From positions 1-37,757 of the forward strand of contig CASFRM010000017.1 in assembly GCA_949297185.1 (NCBI GenBank): a DNA stretch of 37,757 bases, in the 5' to 3' direction. Origin of the DNA: an uncultured Pseudomonadota bacterium. Its GTDB lineage: Bacteria > Pseudomonadota > Alphaproteobacteria > RF32 > CAG-239. The notes beneath the pieces are model-generated. The model did not search any database and had not been told where the DNA came from. It saw only the letters and a program-made list of their open reading frames with translations. The translations under genes were made by a program, and so were the position numbers. Position 1 is the first letter of the stretch. Each line of letters starts with the position of its first letter. Of the stretch, positions 30,527 through 37,757 are shown piece after piece.

Positions 30527-30817
30527 ATGACCCTGCCCATTAGTTTTGAAAAATATTTGGCAAATGCAGAATATAACAAAAAAAAGAAATATTCCGCCAA
30601 TACGATTAAGCTGTATACCCAAGGTGCTCCCACCTATTTAATGAACAACTATCGTTTCGACATGTTGAAAGAAAGATCTCCGGAAGTTGTTGAAAGCAGA
30701 TTAAATAAACTGCTTGAAAATCCTAAATTCGTTGATGACAATCTCCGTGTAAAAAAAGCCTATTCTTGCGCCATGGAAAGATATTGTGAATTTTTAATAT
30801 GGCGCAACCAAATCTAA
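30527..30817 (+). CDS. Stand-alone core-binding-like domain (island member 3)
   Basis: 96 residues made of just the domain seen at the end of the upstream protein: SFEKYLANAE at the start, YSANTIKLYTQGAPTYL (22-38), then PEVVESRLNKLLENPKF and the C-terminal AMERYCEFL (82-90). It shares YSANTI[NK]xY with the 238-residue neighbour, so one probably arose by duplication. AGAAGGAG is placed well before the ATG, 18 bases after the preceding stop. DNA binding is likely; no enzyme residues are visible. Confidence 0.65.
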   Translation: MTLPISFEKYLANAEYNKKKKYSANTIKLYTQGAPTYLMNNYRFDMLKERSPEVVESRLNKLLENPKFVDDNLRVKKAYSCAMERYCEFLIWRNQI

Positions 30818-30848
30818 AACTAATTTTTATTATAAAAGGATGAAAAAA

Positions 30849-30980
30849 ATGTGGTATGTAAAACTTAACGGAAATATATTACCAACACCTTATCAAAATT
30901 TCAGTGACTGCCTTGAAGCTTGCAAGCAGATACAAAGGGAAATGTGTGCGGTTATGACAGAACCGGTATTTATCGGGTAG
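30849..30980 (+). CDS. 43-residue protein before the helicase
   Basis: Short protein, MWYVKLNGNILPTPYQNF followed by SDCLEACKQIQREMCAVMTEPVFIG. Its order of beta (WYVKLNG), turn with Pro, helix, and beta (AVMTEPVFI) looks like a complete mini-fold rather than noise. AAAAGG lies 9 bases before the ATG, better placed than for the in-frame ATG at 30840. Three Cys. Co-directional with flanking genes, so it is a likely fourth member of the operon. Function unknown. Confidence 0.55.
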   Translation: MWYVKLNGNILPTPYQNFSDCLEACKQIQREMCAVMTEPVFIG

Positions 30981-30998
30981 TTATCTAACAAAGGCTAT

Positions 30999-32894
30999 AT
31001 GACAATGAAGAGAGACCAGTTATGGAATTTAATTGAATTTTTTATCGAAAGTTCAAAATGGAAGTCGGAAGGTTACAAAGGTCTTTCCGGTGAATATAAA
31101 AGCTGCCGCATAAACGGAAGTTTTAAGTCCTGGTCTCCTTCATATACATCATGGTTAGCCTTTCTCGATTCCTCACAACAGGTAACTGATGGGATTTTTA
31201 TTGCAATTTATATAAACCGCAAACATCCGTATGAAGACGATTTTGATTTGCAAAATCTAGAGCTTTGTTATGGCATATCGGAGAGAAAAACACCCTTGAT
31301 GACATGGGGAAATAATACAATATCCAAATGCAAAGATAATTCTGTATCGAAAAGCTATCCTCGTTCATTATGCTTCAAACGTTTTGGAGCCGAGGAAATC
31401 ACCGGTAATCTTGAAAACATAAAAAATCAAATTTTGGATGCCGTTGATGAAATGATAGATGATTATAAATCTTTGCTGGATACTGAAAAAAACAATGCTA
31501 TTGTTGAAGAAACAGTTGAAACTCACTTGGAGACAATAAAAAAACAACCATCCTCCGAACCAGCCACTATTGTACCAGATGAAGAACAACTGGCTTTGTT
31601 TAATTATATTGAAAATTCAAAAAATAATATTTTTATTCAGGGCAAAGCCGGTGTCGGTAAATCTTTTTTCATTAACTACCTAAAAAACAACACAAAGAAA
31701 AATATATGCTTATTGGCACCCACCGCAATCGCTGCCATAAATATTGCCGGATCTACCCTGCACTCATTTTTTAAGCTGCCTTTGGAAGATATATTTGATG
31801 TTGATGAAATAAAGCCTACAAAACATGTATGCGGGCTGCTTAGAGCCGTTGATGTTATTGTTATTGATGAGATTTCAATGGTGCGACCGGACATGATGGA
31901 TATCATTGATAAATTTGCCAAAAAAGCTCGTGATAACTCTCAACCGTTTGGTGGAATACAAATGGTTTTGGTCGGAGATTTGTGCCAACTTCCTCCGGTT
32001 ATAAAACAAAATGATATTTTTTATAGAAAATATAATCATTTGTATCCTTTCTTTTTTGATGCTCCGGCATATAAAAACGGAGACTTTAAAATATATCAGA
32101 TGAAAACTGTTCACCGCCAAACCGACAAAACTTTTTTAAAATACTTAGAAACTATCAGAACTGCTTCCGACAATACCTCTTTAGCCGATGTTGCCAATTT
32201 TTTTAATAAATGCAAAATCACGGATAAAAAACTGCTGGCAACCTCGGTTACCATGACCCCGACAAGAAATCAGGCGGCTTCCATTAATGAAACACGTTTA
32301 CGCGACATAAGAAAGCCAGCCAAAATATACATGGCCTCTATTGAAGGAAAATTTAATCTGCAAGAAAATTTTCCCGCCGATGAACGACTGGAGCTCAAAG
32401 AAGGTGCTTTGGTTATGTTTAACCAAAATAATAAACCATTATGGATAAACGGTTCTACCGGTATTGTTACAGGTATGGGAAATAAAGAAATAACCGTAAA
32501 AATCCTTTCGCCGGCAAATTTTACCACCTGTGGCAGTGAAGTAAAAGTTCAGCGAGCAACATGGGAACAAAAAGCGTATGAAGTGGACGAAAACAATAAA
32601 ATACAATCAAAAACCGTGGCATCATTCACACAATTTCCGCTGCAGTTGGGGTATGCCCGCACAATACACAAAATGCAAGGCGTAACTTTAGATAACGCTA
32701 TCATTGACATAACTACCGGAGCATTTGCAGCCGGACAGCTTTATGTAGCATTAAGCAGAGTTCGCCAAAAAGGCGGTTTGCATATCATCGGACAGATAAA
32801 AGAAAAAGATATAATAACCGATATCAGAATTATCCAATTTTTAAGTGATGACAAACTTAATTTGACACTGAGTACTCTTAAAAAGTTGTCTTAA
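30999..32894 (+). CDS. McrB-N-like domain fused to Pif1/RecD-type helicase
   Basis: 631 residues. Residues ~5-165 resemble the McrB N-terminal (DUF3578) DNA-recognition domain: INGSFKSWSPSYTSWLAFLDSSQQVTDGIFIAIYI, then LELCYGISE. A Glu/Lys/Ser linker leads to an SF1B helicase: GKAGVGKS (215-222), APTAIAAINIAGSTLHSFFKLP, VIVIDEIS (DE at 290-291), GDLCQLPP, and C-terminal YARTIHKMQGVTLDNAIID and LYVALSRV. All helicase motifs seem intact. The fusion suggests a helicase that acts on DNA of a particular modification state. An alternative ATG is at 31005. It ends the island operon; I see no nuclease partner. Confidence 0.82.
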   Translation: MTMKRDQLWNLIEFFIESSKWKSEGYKGLSGEYKSCRINGSFKSWSPSYTSWLAFLDSSQQVTDGIFIAIYINRKHPYEDDFDLQNLELCYGISERKTPLMTWGNNTISKCKDNSVSKSYPRSLCFKRFGAEEITGNLENIKNQILDAVDEMIDDYKSLLDTEKNNAIVEETVETHLETIKKQPSSEPATIVPDEEQLALFNYIENSKNNIFIQGKAGVGKSFFINYLKNNTKKNICLLAPTAIAAINIAGSTLHSFFKLPLEDIFDVDEIKPTKHVCGLLRAVDVIVIDEISMVRPDMMDIIDKFAKKARDNSQPFGGIQMVLVGDLCQLPPVIKQNDIFYRKYNHLYPFFFDAPAYKNGDFKIYQMKTVHRQTDKTFLKYLETIRTASDNTSLADVANFFNKCKITDKKLLATSVTMTPTRNQAASINETRLRDIRKPAKIYMASIEGKFNLQENFPADERLELKEGALVMFNQNNKPLWINGSTGIVTGMGNKEITVKILSPANFTTCGSEVKVQRATWEQKAYEVDENNKIQSKTVASFTQFPLQLGYARTIHKMQGVTLDNAIIDITTGAFAAGQLYVALSRVRQKGGLHIIGQIKEKDIITDIRIIQFLSDDKLNLTLSTLKKLS

Positions 32895-32985
32895 TCCGGC
32901 GCAAATTATTTTAAGGTTTTATACTTGGCTGTAGGTTGACTTTACCGGATCTTACTAATTTATATAATCTTAAAGGAGAATTATA

Positions 32986-33327
32986 ATGACTATCGTTAAG
33001 CAATACTTAGGTAAAATGGTTAATGTTATTATTGACAGACCATTAAATTCAAAACATCCCAAACATAATTTCTTATATGAACTTAATTACGGTTATATTC
33101 CCAACACCGTATCCGGTGACGGAGAAGAGCTTGATGCTTATGTCTTGGGTGTAAATCATCCTGTGCAAGAATTTACAGGCCAATGTATCGGCATAATCCA
33201 CCGCACCAATGATGATGACGACAAACTGATTGTGGTTCCCGAAGGTGTGGATTTTTCCGATATCGAAATTGAGCAAGCAACGGCTTTTCAAGAGAAATGG
33301 TTTGAGCACGAGCTTATAAGAGCTTAG
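32986..33327 (+). CDS. Inorganic pyrophosphatase-like protein
   Basis: 113 residues, shorter than the 160-180 of housekeeping PPases. The core motifs are there: GKMVNVIIDRPLNSKHPKHNFLYELNYGYIPNTVSGDGEELDAYVLGV, with the D-G-E-x-x-D-A-Y acidic site, and ECIGIIHRTND-like then DKLIVVPEGVDFS. This short form is known in Firmicutes and some gut bacteria. It probably hydrolyses pyrophosphate or a related small phosphate ester. AAAGGAG precedes the ATG. Confidence 0.8.
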   Translation: MTIVKQYLGKMVNVIIDRPLNSKHPKHNFLYELNYGYIPNTVSGDGEELDAYVLGVNHPVQEFTGQCIGIIHRTNDDDDKLIVVPEGVDFSDIEIEQATAFQEKWFEHELIRA

Positions 33328-33355
33328 CACCATACTCCGTTTCGTTCATTATGCT

Positions 33356-33817
33356 CTATTTGAGCATAATTTGCATTCTCTGTTCGAAAGGCTCAAATCC
33401 ATATTGCTCGTAGAACTTATATGCTCCGGTATTTTTATTAAAAACACCCAAGCGTACTTCGTCGATGTCTTTTGCACGGCAGATATTCATAAAATCATCC
33501 ATTAACATTTTGCCAATGCCGTGACGTCTTTGGCTTTTGGCTACACCGAAATTGCCGATACGAGCTACTTTGGGAGCTTTCAAATACGGAGCTTCAGTAA
33601 TATCTGCCAACAAATAACCAAAAATATTTTCTCCCTCGGCGGCAACTAAGGCAATACAATTTTCATTGTCCAAAGACGCCAAAAAACCTTTTTGTTCTTC
33701 GGCATCATCTTGAGAGGTAAAATATCCGTTCAAAATATCTATATGGTGCTCTCTTACCTCTCGGCACAATTCCAAAACCTGCGATAAATCCGATTGCTTA
33801 AATTTTCTGATTTCCAT
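33356..33817 (-). CDS. GNAT family N-acetyltransferase
   Basis: 153 residues. Acetyl-CoA loop: VAKSQRRHGIGKMLMDDFM (the Q/R-x-x-G-x-G/A motif), preceded by GNFGV (strand 4) and followed by EVRLGVFNKNTGAYKFYEQYGFEPFEQRMQIML, the standard C-terminal GNAT half. The substrate is unknown. Its start overlaps the kinase gene by 20 bases, so the two are translationally coupled. Confidence 0.85.
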   Translation of the reverse strand: MEIRKFKQSDLSQVLELCREVREHHIDILNGYFTSQDDAEEQKGFLASLDNENCIALVAAEGENIFGYLLADITEAPYLKAPKVARIGNFGVAKSQRRHGIGKMLMDDFMNICRAKDIDEVRLGVFNKNTGAYKFYEQYGFEPFEQRMQIMLK

Positions 33818-34328
33818 TTCTACTTCTCTGCTCTAAAAAATTAATTATCTCTTGTAGGGTTTCTTGTGGCGTCTGACTGCCGTTATCAATAATCAAATCG
33901 GAAAACTCCGGATTTTGATAGCCTTCTTGGTACATTTCTTTTATTCGTTTAATTTCCCAGTCATCAAGTTCCCTCGTACCCCGATTTTGCAAACATACCT
34001 CGAGCTTGGGAGATAGGGTTATATTAATAAAGGTAGTTGCGTCATCTGCCCAAGCCTGCCACTCTTTATATAATTTGGCAGTCATCGGGTAGGCAAAAAT
34101 TATGTTTTGATAATTTTTAGCGGACTTTTCTTTTTGAATTATGATATTAAGACGATTGGTTCGTTCAGCCCAACCGGCTTGCATTGACAGCCCTAGCCTA
34201 TCTTGCTCTTCATCGGAGAGTAAATCATCGACCTCAATAAAAAGCGAGTAAGGAAGCTTTGCGGTCAAAAGCTTGGATACCGTACTTTTGCCGGAATTAA
34301 TCGGACCGTTTATATTTATAATTCGCAT
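33798..34328 (-). CDS. P-loop nucleotide/small-molecule kinase-like
   Basis: 176 residues. Walker A is GPINSGKST at 7-15, then FIEVDDLLSD where shikimate kinase-like and CPT-like enzymes carry the substrate Asp. The middle IIFAYPMT and ITLSPKLEVCLQNRGTRELDDWE look like a lid with basic residues. The C-terminus is helical. Likely phosphorylates a small molecule; possibly an antibiotic or metabolite. Coupled to a GNAT gene, a pair that fits small-molecule modification. The family is not certain. Confidence 0.7.
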   Translation of the reverse strand: MRIININGPINSGKSTVSKLLTAKLPYSLFIEVDDLLSDEEQDRLGLSMQAGWAERTNRLNIIIQKEKSAKNYQNIIFAYPMTAKLYKEWQAWADDATTFINITLSPKLEVCLQNRGTRELDDWEIKRIKEMYQEGYQNPEFSDLIIDNGSQTPQETLQEIINFLEQRSRNGNQKI

Positions 34329-34407
34329 AGCATATCTCTTTGTTACTTGAACATATATTTCATTAAATTAAAAAATAATTCAAAACGCAAGATATTTTAC
34401 GCGAAAA

Positions 34408-34437
34408 AAAGTCTCATACAAATTTGTACGAGACTTT
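34408..34437 (-). terminator. Terminator after DUF378 gene
   Basis: Two 15-base arms (34408-34422 and 34423-34437) pair except for one A-C mismatch and, on the minus strand, are followed by a T-run. It ends the DUF378 gene, 18 bases after the stop. Confidence 0.8.
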
Positions 34438-34455
34438 GTAGAAGAAAAAGACCGA

Positions 34456-34638
34456 CTATTTTTTTATTATATCATAAGCAGCATAGATTGCCGACAAACC
34501 GACTACGATATAAACGATTTGCTCTATCACCGGAGCAAAACCAAAGAGAAAGCTGACCAAGTTGAAACCAGCAATTCCAATCAAACCCCAGTTAATACCG
34601 CCGATAATTGTTAATATAAGAGCTATTTTAGCTAACAT
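34456..34638 (-). CDS. DUF378 small membrane protein
   Basis: 60 residues: MLAKIALILTIIGGINWGLIGIAGFNLVSFLFG, then a second helix ending AIYAAYDIIKK. The G-G-I-N-W-G-L-I-G motif is diagnostic of DUF378 (YuzA-like). Two transmembrane helices. I start at 34638 because GGAG lies about 9 bases upstream; the longer frame adds only a basic leader. Function unknown in the family. Confidence 0.88.
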   Translation of the reverse strand: MLAKIALILTIIGGINWGLIGIAGFNLVSFLFGFAPVIEQIVYIVVGLSAIYAAYDIIKK

Positions 34639-34832
34639 GTTTTTTCTCCTAAAAAATTTAACAAACAACTTTGATGTATGAGTAACAATTAATTTTTCAA
34701 GGACATATTCGTTATTCTTTTATTTTTTTATACAACTTAATCTTAAATTATTATTGTTGCATTTTTGACAAAAAAATGTATAATTGCGCTGATTTTGATA
34801 AAGATTATGTCTAACTATTAAATATTTTTTTT

Positions 34833-35585
34833 ATGAAACTAAAATGTATTACCTGCTCCGGAGCAAATGAGTTTACCTGCATTGATGACTTATTTGCCCT
34901 TCATCGCGAATTTCCATGTGTTGAATTCGGAATTCAAGTTTCCGGCAAAAAATGCGGCTTTGATTCAAAAAGATTTGCTTGGCTGCAAGATTTAAAAGAG
35001 CAAATCTTAATTAGCGGCATCAACCTTAATTTGGCCTTACACTTGAATCAAGACTGGGTTGATGAATTCTGCGATGGTAACATTGTTCCTGAATTACAGG
35101 AGCTGTTATCATGGAAAAATGCACAAGGTGCTCCGATGTTTCAAAGAGTACAGCTCAATTTTAAAATAGGAAGAAATGAAATAACTCCTATTCCTACCGA
35201 ACTGGAAGCACAGATGATGAGATTTCCTCACTTGCGTTTCATTTTGTCTTATAACGCAGCAAATGCCTTGCTTATCAAAGAAATATATCATCGGCATAAT
35301 GTCATTTTTGATTTATTATTTGATGAATCTTTTGGCGAAGGAATTGCTCCAGATTGCAGACAAAAACCGGTCTTTGATGATATTGTTCAGGGATATGCCG
35401 GCGGACTTTCTCCGGAAAATGTGGCTGAGGAATTGCAGAAAATTGCGTTGTTGTCTCCAAAAGCATTGATATTTATTGATGCGGAGGGAAAATTAAAAGG
35501 CTATAACGGACATTTTTCTTACGCCAAAGCTCGCGACTTTGTTGCCAGTACTGTTCACACCAATTTTGATTGGTGCGAATGTTAA
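34833..35585 (+). CDS. TrpF-like TIM-barrel protein
   Basis: 250 residues. It reads like a distant phosphoribosylanthranilate isomerase: KCITCSGANEF at the first strand (TrpF has K-x-C-G-x), GIQVSGKKCGFDSKRFAWLQDL, RVQLNFKIGR in mid-barrel, and GYAGGLSPENVAEELQKI, the C-terminal phosphate-binding G-G-L-x-P-E-N-V of TrpF. It is longer than TrpF (about 205), and no trp genes are near. It may be a barrel of another sugar-phosphate pathway. No clear ribosome site is seen; an intrinsic terminator follows. Confidence 0.6.
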   Translation: MKLKCITCSGANEFTCIDDLFALHREFPCVEFGIQVSGKKCGFDSKRFAWLQDLKEQILISGINLNLALHLNQDWVDEFCDGNIVPELQELLSWKNAQGAPMFQRVQLNFKIGRNEITPIPTELEAQMMRFPHLRFILSYNAANALLIKEIYHRHNVIFDLLFDESFGEGIAPDCRQKPVFDDIVQGYAGGLSPENVAEELQKIALLSPKALIFIDAEGKLKGYNGHFSYAKARDFVASTVHTNFDWCEC

Positions 35586-35590
35586 AAAAA

Positions 35591-35608
35591 TGCTCTCTTA
35601 CGAGAGCA
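35591..35608 (+). terminator. Terminator of the TrpF-like gene
   Basis: 7-bp stem (35591-35597 with 35602-35608), TTAC loop, A-run before and T-run after, so usable in both directions. Confidence 0.88.
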
Positions 35609-35650
35609 TTTTTTGTATCATAAATACTTAGATTAAAATTTTTATGCGGT

Positions 35651-36406
35651 TCATCTTATATTGTGTTTATTTAATGCAAATGAATTTAATAATTGTGATT
35701 GATATTTTTCAGGTAAAAATTGTTTGGTTAAATCCATGCTCTTGTTTCCTTTACCATCATAAACATCAACAACTTCTAAATCTTTGTCACCAACATATTT
35801 AAATGCCAAATTATGATACGGTAAACATTCTTGCATCAAATCATTGTATTCCGCCAGGTATCCTTTAGAATGCTTACACATATAATCATTAAGGATCTGC
35901 TCACAGCCAGAAACCGCCAGAAATCCTTCGTATAAAGCTGTTCTATAAGTAGATTTATTGGTTTCTATCATGATTCTTACTGAACCATATCTAGTTTCAT
36001 TTACGCATAGTAAGTTAAATCCATTTTCTTTGTTGTTTTTTAAATCTTCTTTGTAACTATCAGGAAGTTTATCTTTGTACTTCACAAATAACAGAGCAAG
36101 TTTCTTTCTAATATTCTTTTGTTCTTCATATTCGGGTTCCTGAAGAAATCCTAAGGCCTCATAATCAAACTGCCACTGCGGATATTCAAAATTATCCGCA
36201 TTCGTTTTTATTTTGCATATAACCGGATTATCGCATATATACCCGCTTAAATATTCTTTTGCTTTTTCTATATTGTTCCATACATAAAATCCATCACTCT
36301 GTCCGCCGGCCCCTTTGCCTTTGCACGAAGCTGGAATTTTAGCTTTTTCAATGAGTACATCCGAAGATTTTCTAAACCCGTGGTAAAAAAATATATTTTT
36401 ATTCAT
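35651..36406 (-). CDS. Possible ADP-ribosyltransferase-fold protein
   Basis: 251 residues. The start is typical of ART-like folds: IFFYHGFRKSSDVLIEKAKIP (strand with His-Gly), then a Gly-rich GKGAGGQSDGFYVWNNIEKAKEYLSG, matching the G-F-Y-x-T/W...A layout of toxin-like ARTs, then PVICKIKTN. The catalytic Glu cannot be placed with confidence. The second half (from about 100) is Lys/Asn/Glu-rich with several Cys and is unknown. GAGGG precedes the ATG. Codon use is more AT-rich than host genes. It lies 9 bases after a HAD hydrolase; toxin, effector or phosphosugar roles are possible. Confidence 0.5.
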   Translation of the reverse strand: MNKNIFFYHGFRKSSDVLIEKAKIPASCKGKGAGGQSDGFYVWNNIEKAKEYLSGYICDNPVICKIKTNADNFEYPQWQFDYEALGFLQEPEYEEQKNIRKKLALLFVKYKDKLPDSYKEDLKNNKENGFNLLCVNETRYGSVRIMIETNKSTYRTALYEGFLAVSGCEQILNDYMCKHSKGYLAEYNDLMQECLPYHNLAFKYVGDKDLEVVDVYDGKGNKSMDLTKQFLPEKYQSQLLNSFALNKHNIR

Positions 36407-36415
36407 GTATTGCCC

Positions 36416-37078
36416 TCATATTATATTAAAAAGTAAATCTTTCACTTCCACCATATTGTGACATATATGTACTTTCCCTAAATCGTTAATTTTTCTTATA
36501 TATTCTTTTTTATCATACAAAATATGCTCAAGATATGCGATAATCGTCATATTTGCTTTAATACCTGCCATTATCCCATATATAGAATCCTCAATAACAA
36601 TACAATCCTTAGGAGCGTAATTCATTTTATCAGCAGCATACAAAAATAAATCAGGTTCTGGTTTTCCTTGAGCAACAAAACTTGCGGAAAAGACATTGGA
36701 CTTATTAAAATATCTATCTAAATTAAGAGGATCAAACCTAGCTTTAATTCCATCTAAGGAATTTCCTGTAGCTACACATTGATTAAATTCCTTTAATCTA
36801 AAAACATCTTCTATATTATCTGTTAATGTAATATTTTTATTAACTGTTGCGCTTATTTCATCGTTAATTTGCTTTACAATATCTGCATTAACCTTTTTGC
36901 CTAAGGATATTAGAGTTTCTAATTGTTTGTGTTGCCCTTTGCCTATGATGTGTGTGATAACATCATCTCTTGTCAAACTAATATTATGCTTTTTAGCAAG
37001 TTCTACATATTTATCAGTTGCTAAATGTTCTGTATCTGCAATTACACCATCAAAATCCCATATTATCAACTTTTTCAT
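36416..37078 (-). CDS. HAD hydrolase, beta-phosphoglucomutase-like
   Basis: 220 residues. Motif I: IWDFDGVIADTE (nucleophile D8 and acid/base D10 in D-F-D-G), motif II: VATGNSLDGIKAR (Thr), motif III: KPEPDLFL (Lys), motif IV: IVIEDSIYGIMAG (E-D-S). A helical cap lies between I and II (DKYVELAKKHNISLTRDDV on), so it is a subclass I, PGMB-like phosphatase. Substrate unknown. AAGGAG before the ATG. It is the first gene of a two-gene unit with the ART-like protein. Confidence 0.88.
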   Translation of the reverse strand: MKKLIIWDFDGVIADTEHLATDKYVELAKKHNISLTRDDVITHIIGKGQHKQLETLISLGKKVNADIVKQINDEISATVNKNITLTDNIEDVFRLKEFNQCVATGNSLDGIKARFDPLNLDRYFNKSNVFSASFVAQGKPEPDLFLYAADKMNYAPKDCIVIEDSIYGIMAGIKANMTIIAYLEHILYDKKEYIRKINDLGKVHICHNMVEVKDLLFNII

Positions 37079-37397
37079 AAATTTTCTCCTTATAAGGAAG
37101 ATATCTGATAATATATTTAAATGAAGTTAAATCATTTCGAACTTTTGCTTTCTCCAGAATATTATAAACCAACAATGGAAACATATATTCTCGTTGAAAA
37201 ATTTATGCAAAATAACATTCAATATCAAACAATTACAAATGCTTAATATAGTTGACAAGTAACCTTAAGGGTATTTTTTTAGATTTTTACCAAATCCAAC
37301 TATCCACAGGGTGTTTATGGAGATATAAGATAGGCTTTAACCATATTTTCAACTTTTGAGATTATGATTATTATAATTTATCTTTAGGAGTTTAAGA
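37079..37397 (+). other. AT-rich intergenic stretch with a doubtful 41-residue ORF
   Basis: A 319-base gap between divergent genes. An ATG at 37121 opens a 41-residue frame ending at 37246 (MKLNHFELLLSPEYYKPTM at its start), but no ribosome site is at a useful distance. TTGACA (37252-37257) and TATAAT (37372-37377) stand alone without matching partners. I see no RNA gene or repeat. Confidence 0.25.
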
Positions 37398-37757
37398 ATG
37401 AAAAAATTTGTGTTTATCTTTACTTTAACAATGTTGTTTAGCTTAAATGTTTGTGCTGATATTTTAAACGAATTTGAAAAAGAATTATCCTCATGTCAAG
37501 ATAAATATACACTTAAAAAACAAGAATGCACAGAAACTTGGAGCATGAAATGTTATAATTTTCTTACTGATATAAATAAAGAAACGCAAATATGTTACAA
37601 AAATACAGCAGTAAAACTTTTAACACAATTTTATAATGTGTCAGAAAAAGATGCTCAAAATAAAGTAGATACGTATATAAGCTTTATATATGATGAATAT
37701 CTATTTTTATACAATAATACAAATTATTGTAAGCAAAATAATTGTGGTGTATCTCCA
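37398..37757 (+). CDS. Secreted Cys-containing protein, 3' end cut by window
   Basis: The first 120 residues, with no stop before the window edge. A signal peptide of about 20 residues (MKKFVFIFTLTMLFSLNVCA) is followed by helical, Lys/Glu/Asn-rich sequence with Cys in ELSSCQDKYTLKKQECTE, MKCYNFL, QICYKN and NYCKQNNC. The even spacing of six to seven Cys suggests disulphides in the periplasm or outside. GGAG lies 7 bases before the ATG. Family not recognised; base composition is more AT-rich than host genes. Confidence 0.65.
   Translation, partial: MKKFVFIFTLTMLFSLNVCADILNEFEKELSSCQDKYTLKKQECTETWSMKCYNFLTDINKETQICYKNTAVKLLTQFYNVSEKDAQNKVDTYISFIYDEYLFLYNNTNYCKQNNCGVSP

Noticed and set aside
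29792-30817. Integrase of the prophage, split into two frames
   Set aside because: Both frames carry only the core-binding-like domain, each with its own ribosome site. No R-H-R-Y catalytic region is seen, and three host genes separate them from the prophage.
1-37757. CRISPR array
   Set aside because: No regularly spaced direct repeats were seen anywhere in the window.

Overview
The window looks like a chromosome segment of an AT-rich, flagellated or formerly flagellated alphaproteobacterium, probably one of the uncultured host- or gut-associated lineages. The phylum-level call rests on a FlaF homologue, a DUF2934 protein, a bactofilin/M23 pair and an alphaproteobacterial style of prophage regulator. 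The finer placement is inference from base composition and gene style only.

Layout. (1) 1-10.2 kb is host core. It holds rplM-rpsI, a lipoprotein/GST/solute-binding run, flaF, tRNA-Leu(CAA), a membrane-anchored M23 peptidase next to a bactofilin, a hook-protein (FlgE-like) gene behind a near-perfect sigma-54 promoter, a GtrA protein, DUF2934, tRNA-Asp(GTC) with a partial duplication of its 3' end, and a second M23 peptidase of the MepM type behind two TTATGCACA boxes. (2) 10.25-27.1 kb is a compact podovirus-like prophage. Almost all of it is on the minus strand and reads, in transcription order: regulator, small membrane protein, terminator, TerS, TerL, GroES-like co-chaperonin, portal, scaffold, capsid, terminator, adaptor, stabiliser/nozzle, GNAT, S74 chaperone protein, collar/fibre genes, DUF1353, lysis cassette (coiled-coil membrane protein, holin-like, lysozyme, nested spanins). 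A LexA/S24-type repressor and one small gene read rightward from an operator-rich control region. Every structural gene looks intact, but no integrase, excisionase or replication gene is visible. (3) 27.1-29.4 kb returns to host metabolism (phosphodiesterase family, flavodoxin, CrcB). (4) 29.4-32.9 kb is an accessory island. Three small proteins appear to share a recombinase core-binding-like fold and an A-[LM]-x-[KR]-Y-C-[DE]-[FY] C-terminal motif. A 43-residue protein follows, and then a 631-residue protein that joins an McrB-N-like domain to a Pif1/RecD-type helicase. (5) 33-35.6 kb is host-like (pyrophosphatase, GNAT, P-loop kinase, DUF378, TrpF-like barrel). (6) 35.65-37.76 kb is more AT-rich. 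It has a possible ADP-ribosyltransferase-fold protein next to a HAD phosphatase, and the start of a secreted Cys-containing protein cut by the window edge.

Two candidates for something undescribed stand out. One is the core-binding-domain trio plus McrB-N/Pif1 helicase island, which looks like a defence or mobile-element module. The other is the integrase-less, replication-less but otherwise intact particle cluster, whose presumptive activator resembles DUF6456 proteins; that combination fits a domesticated prophage or gene-transfer-agent-like element better than an active phage. All family assignments come from reading motifs by eye; no database search was run.
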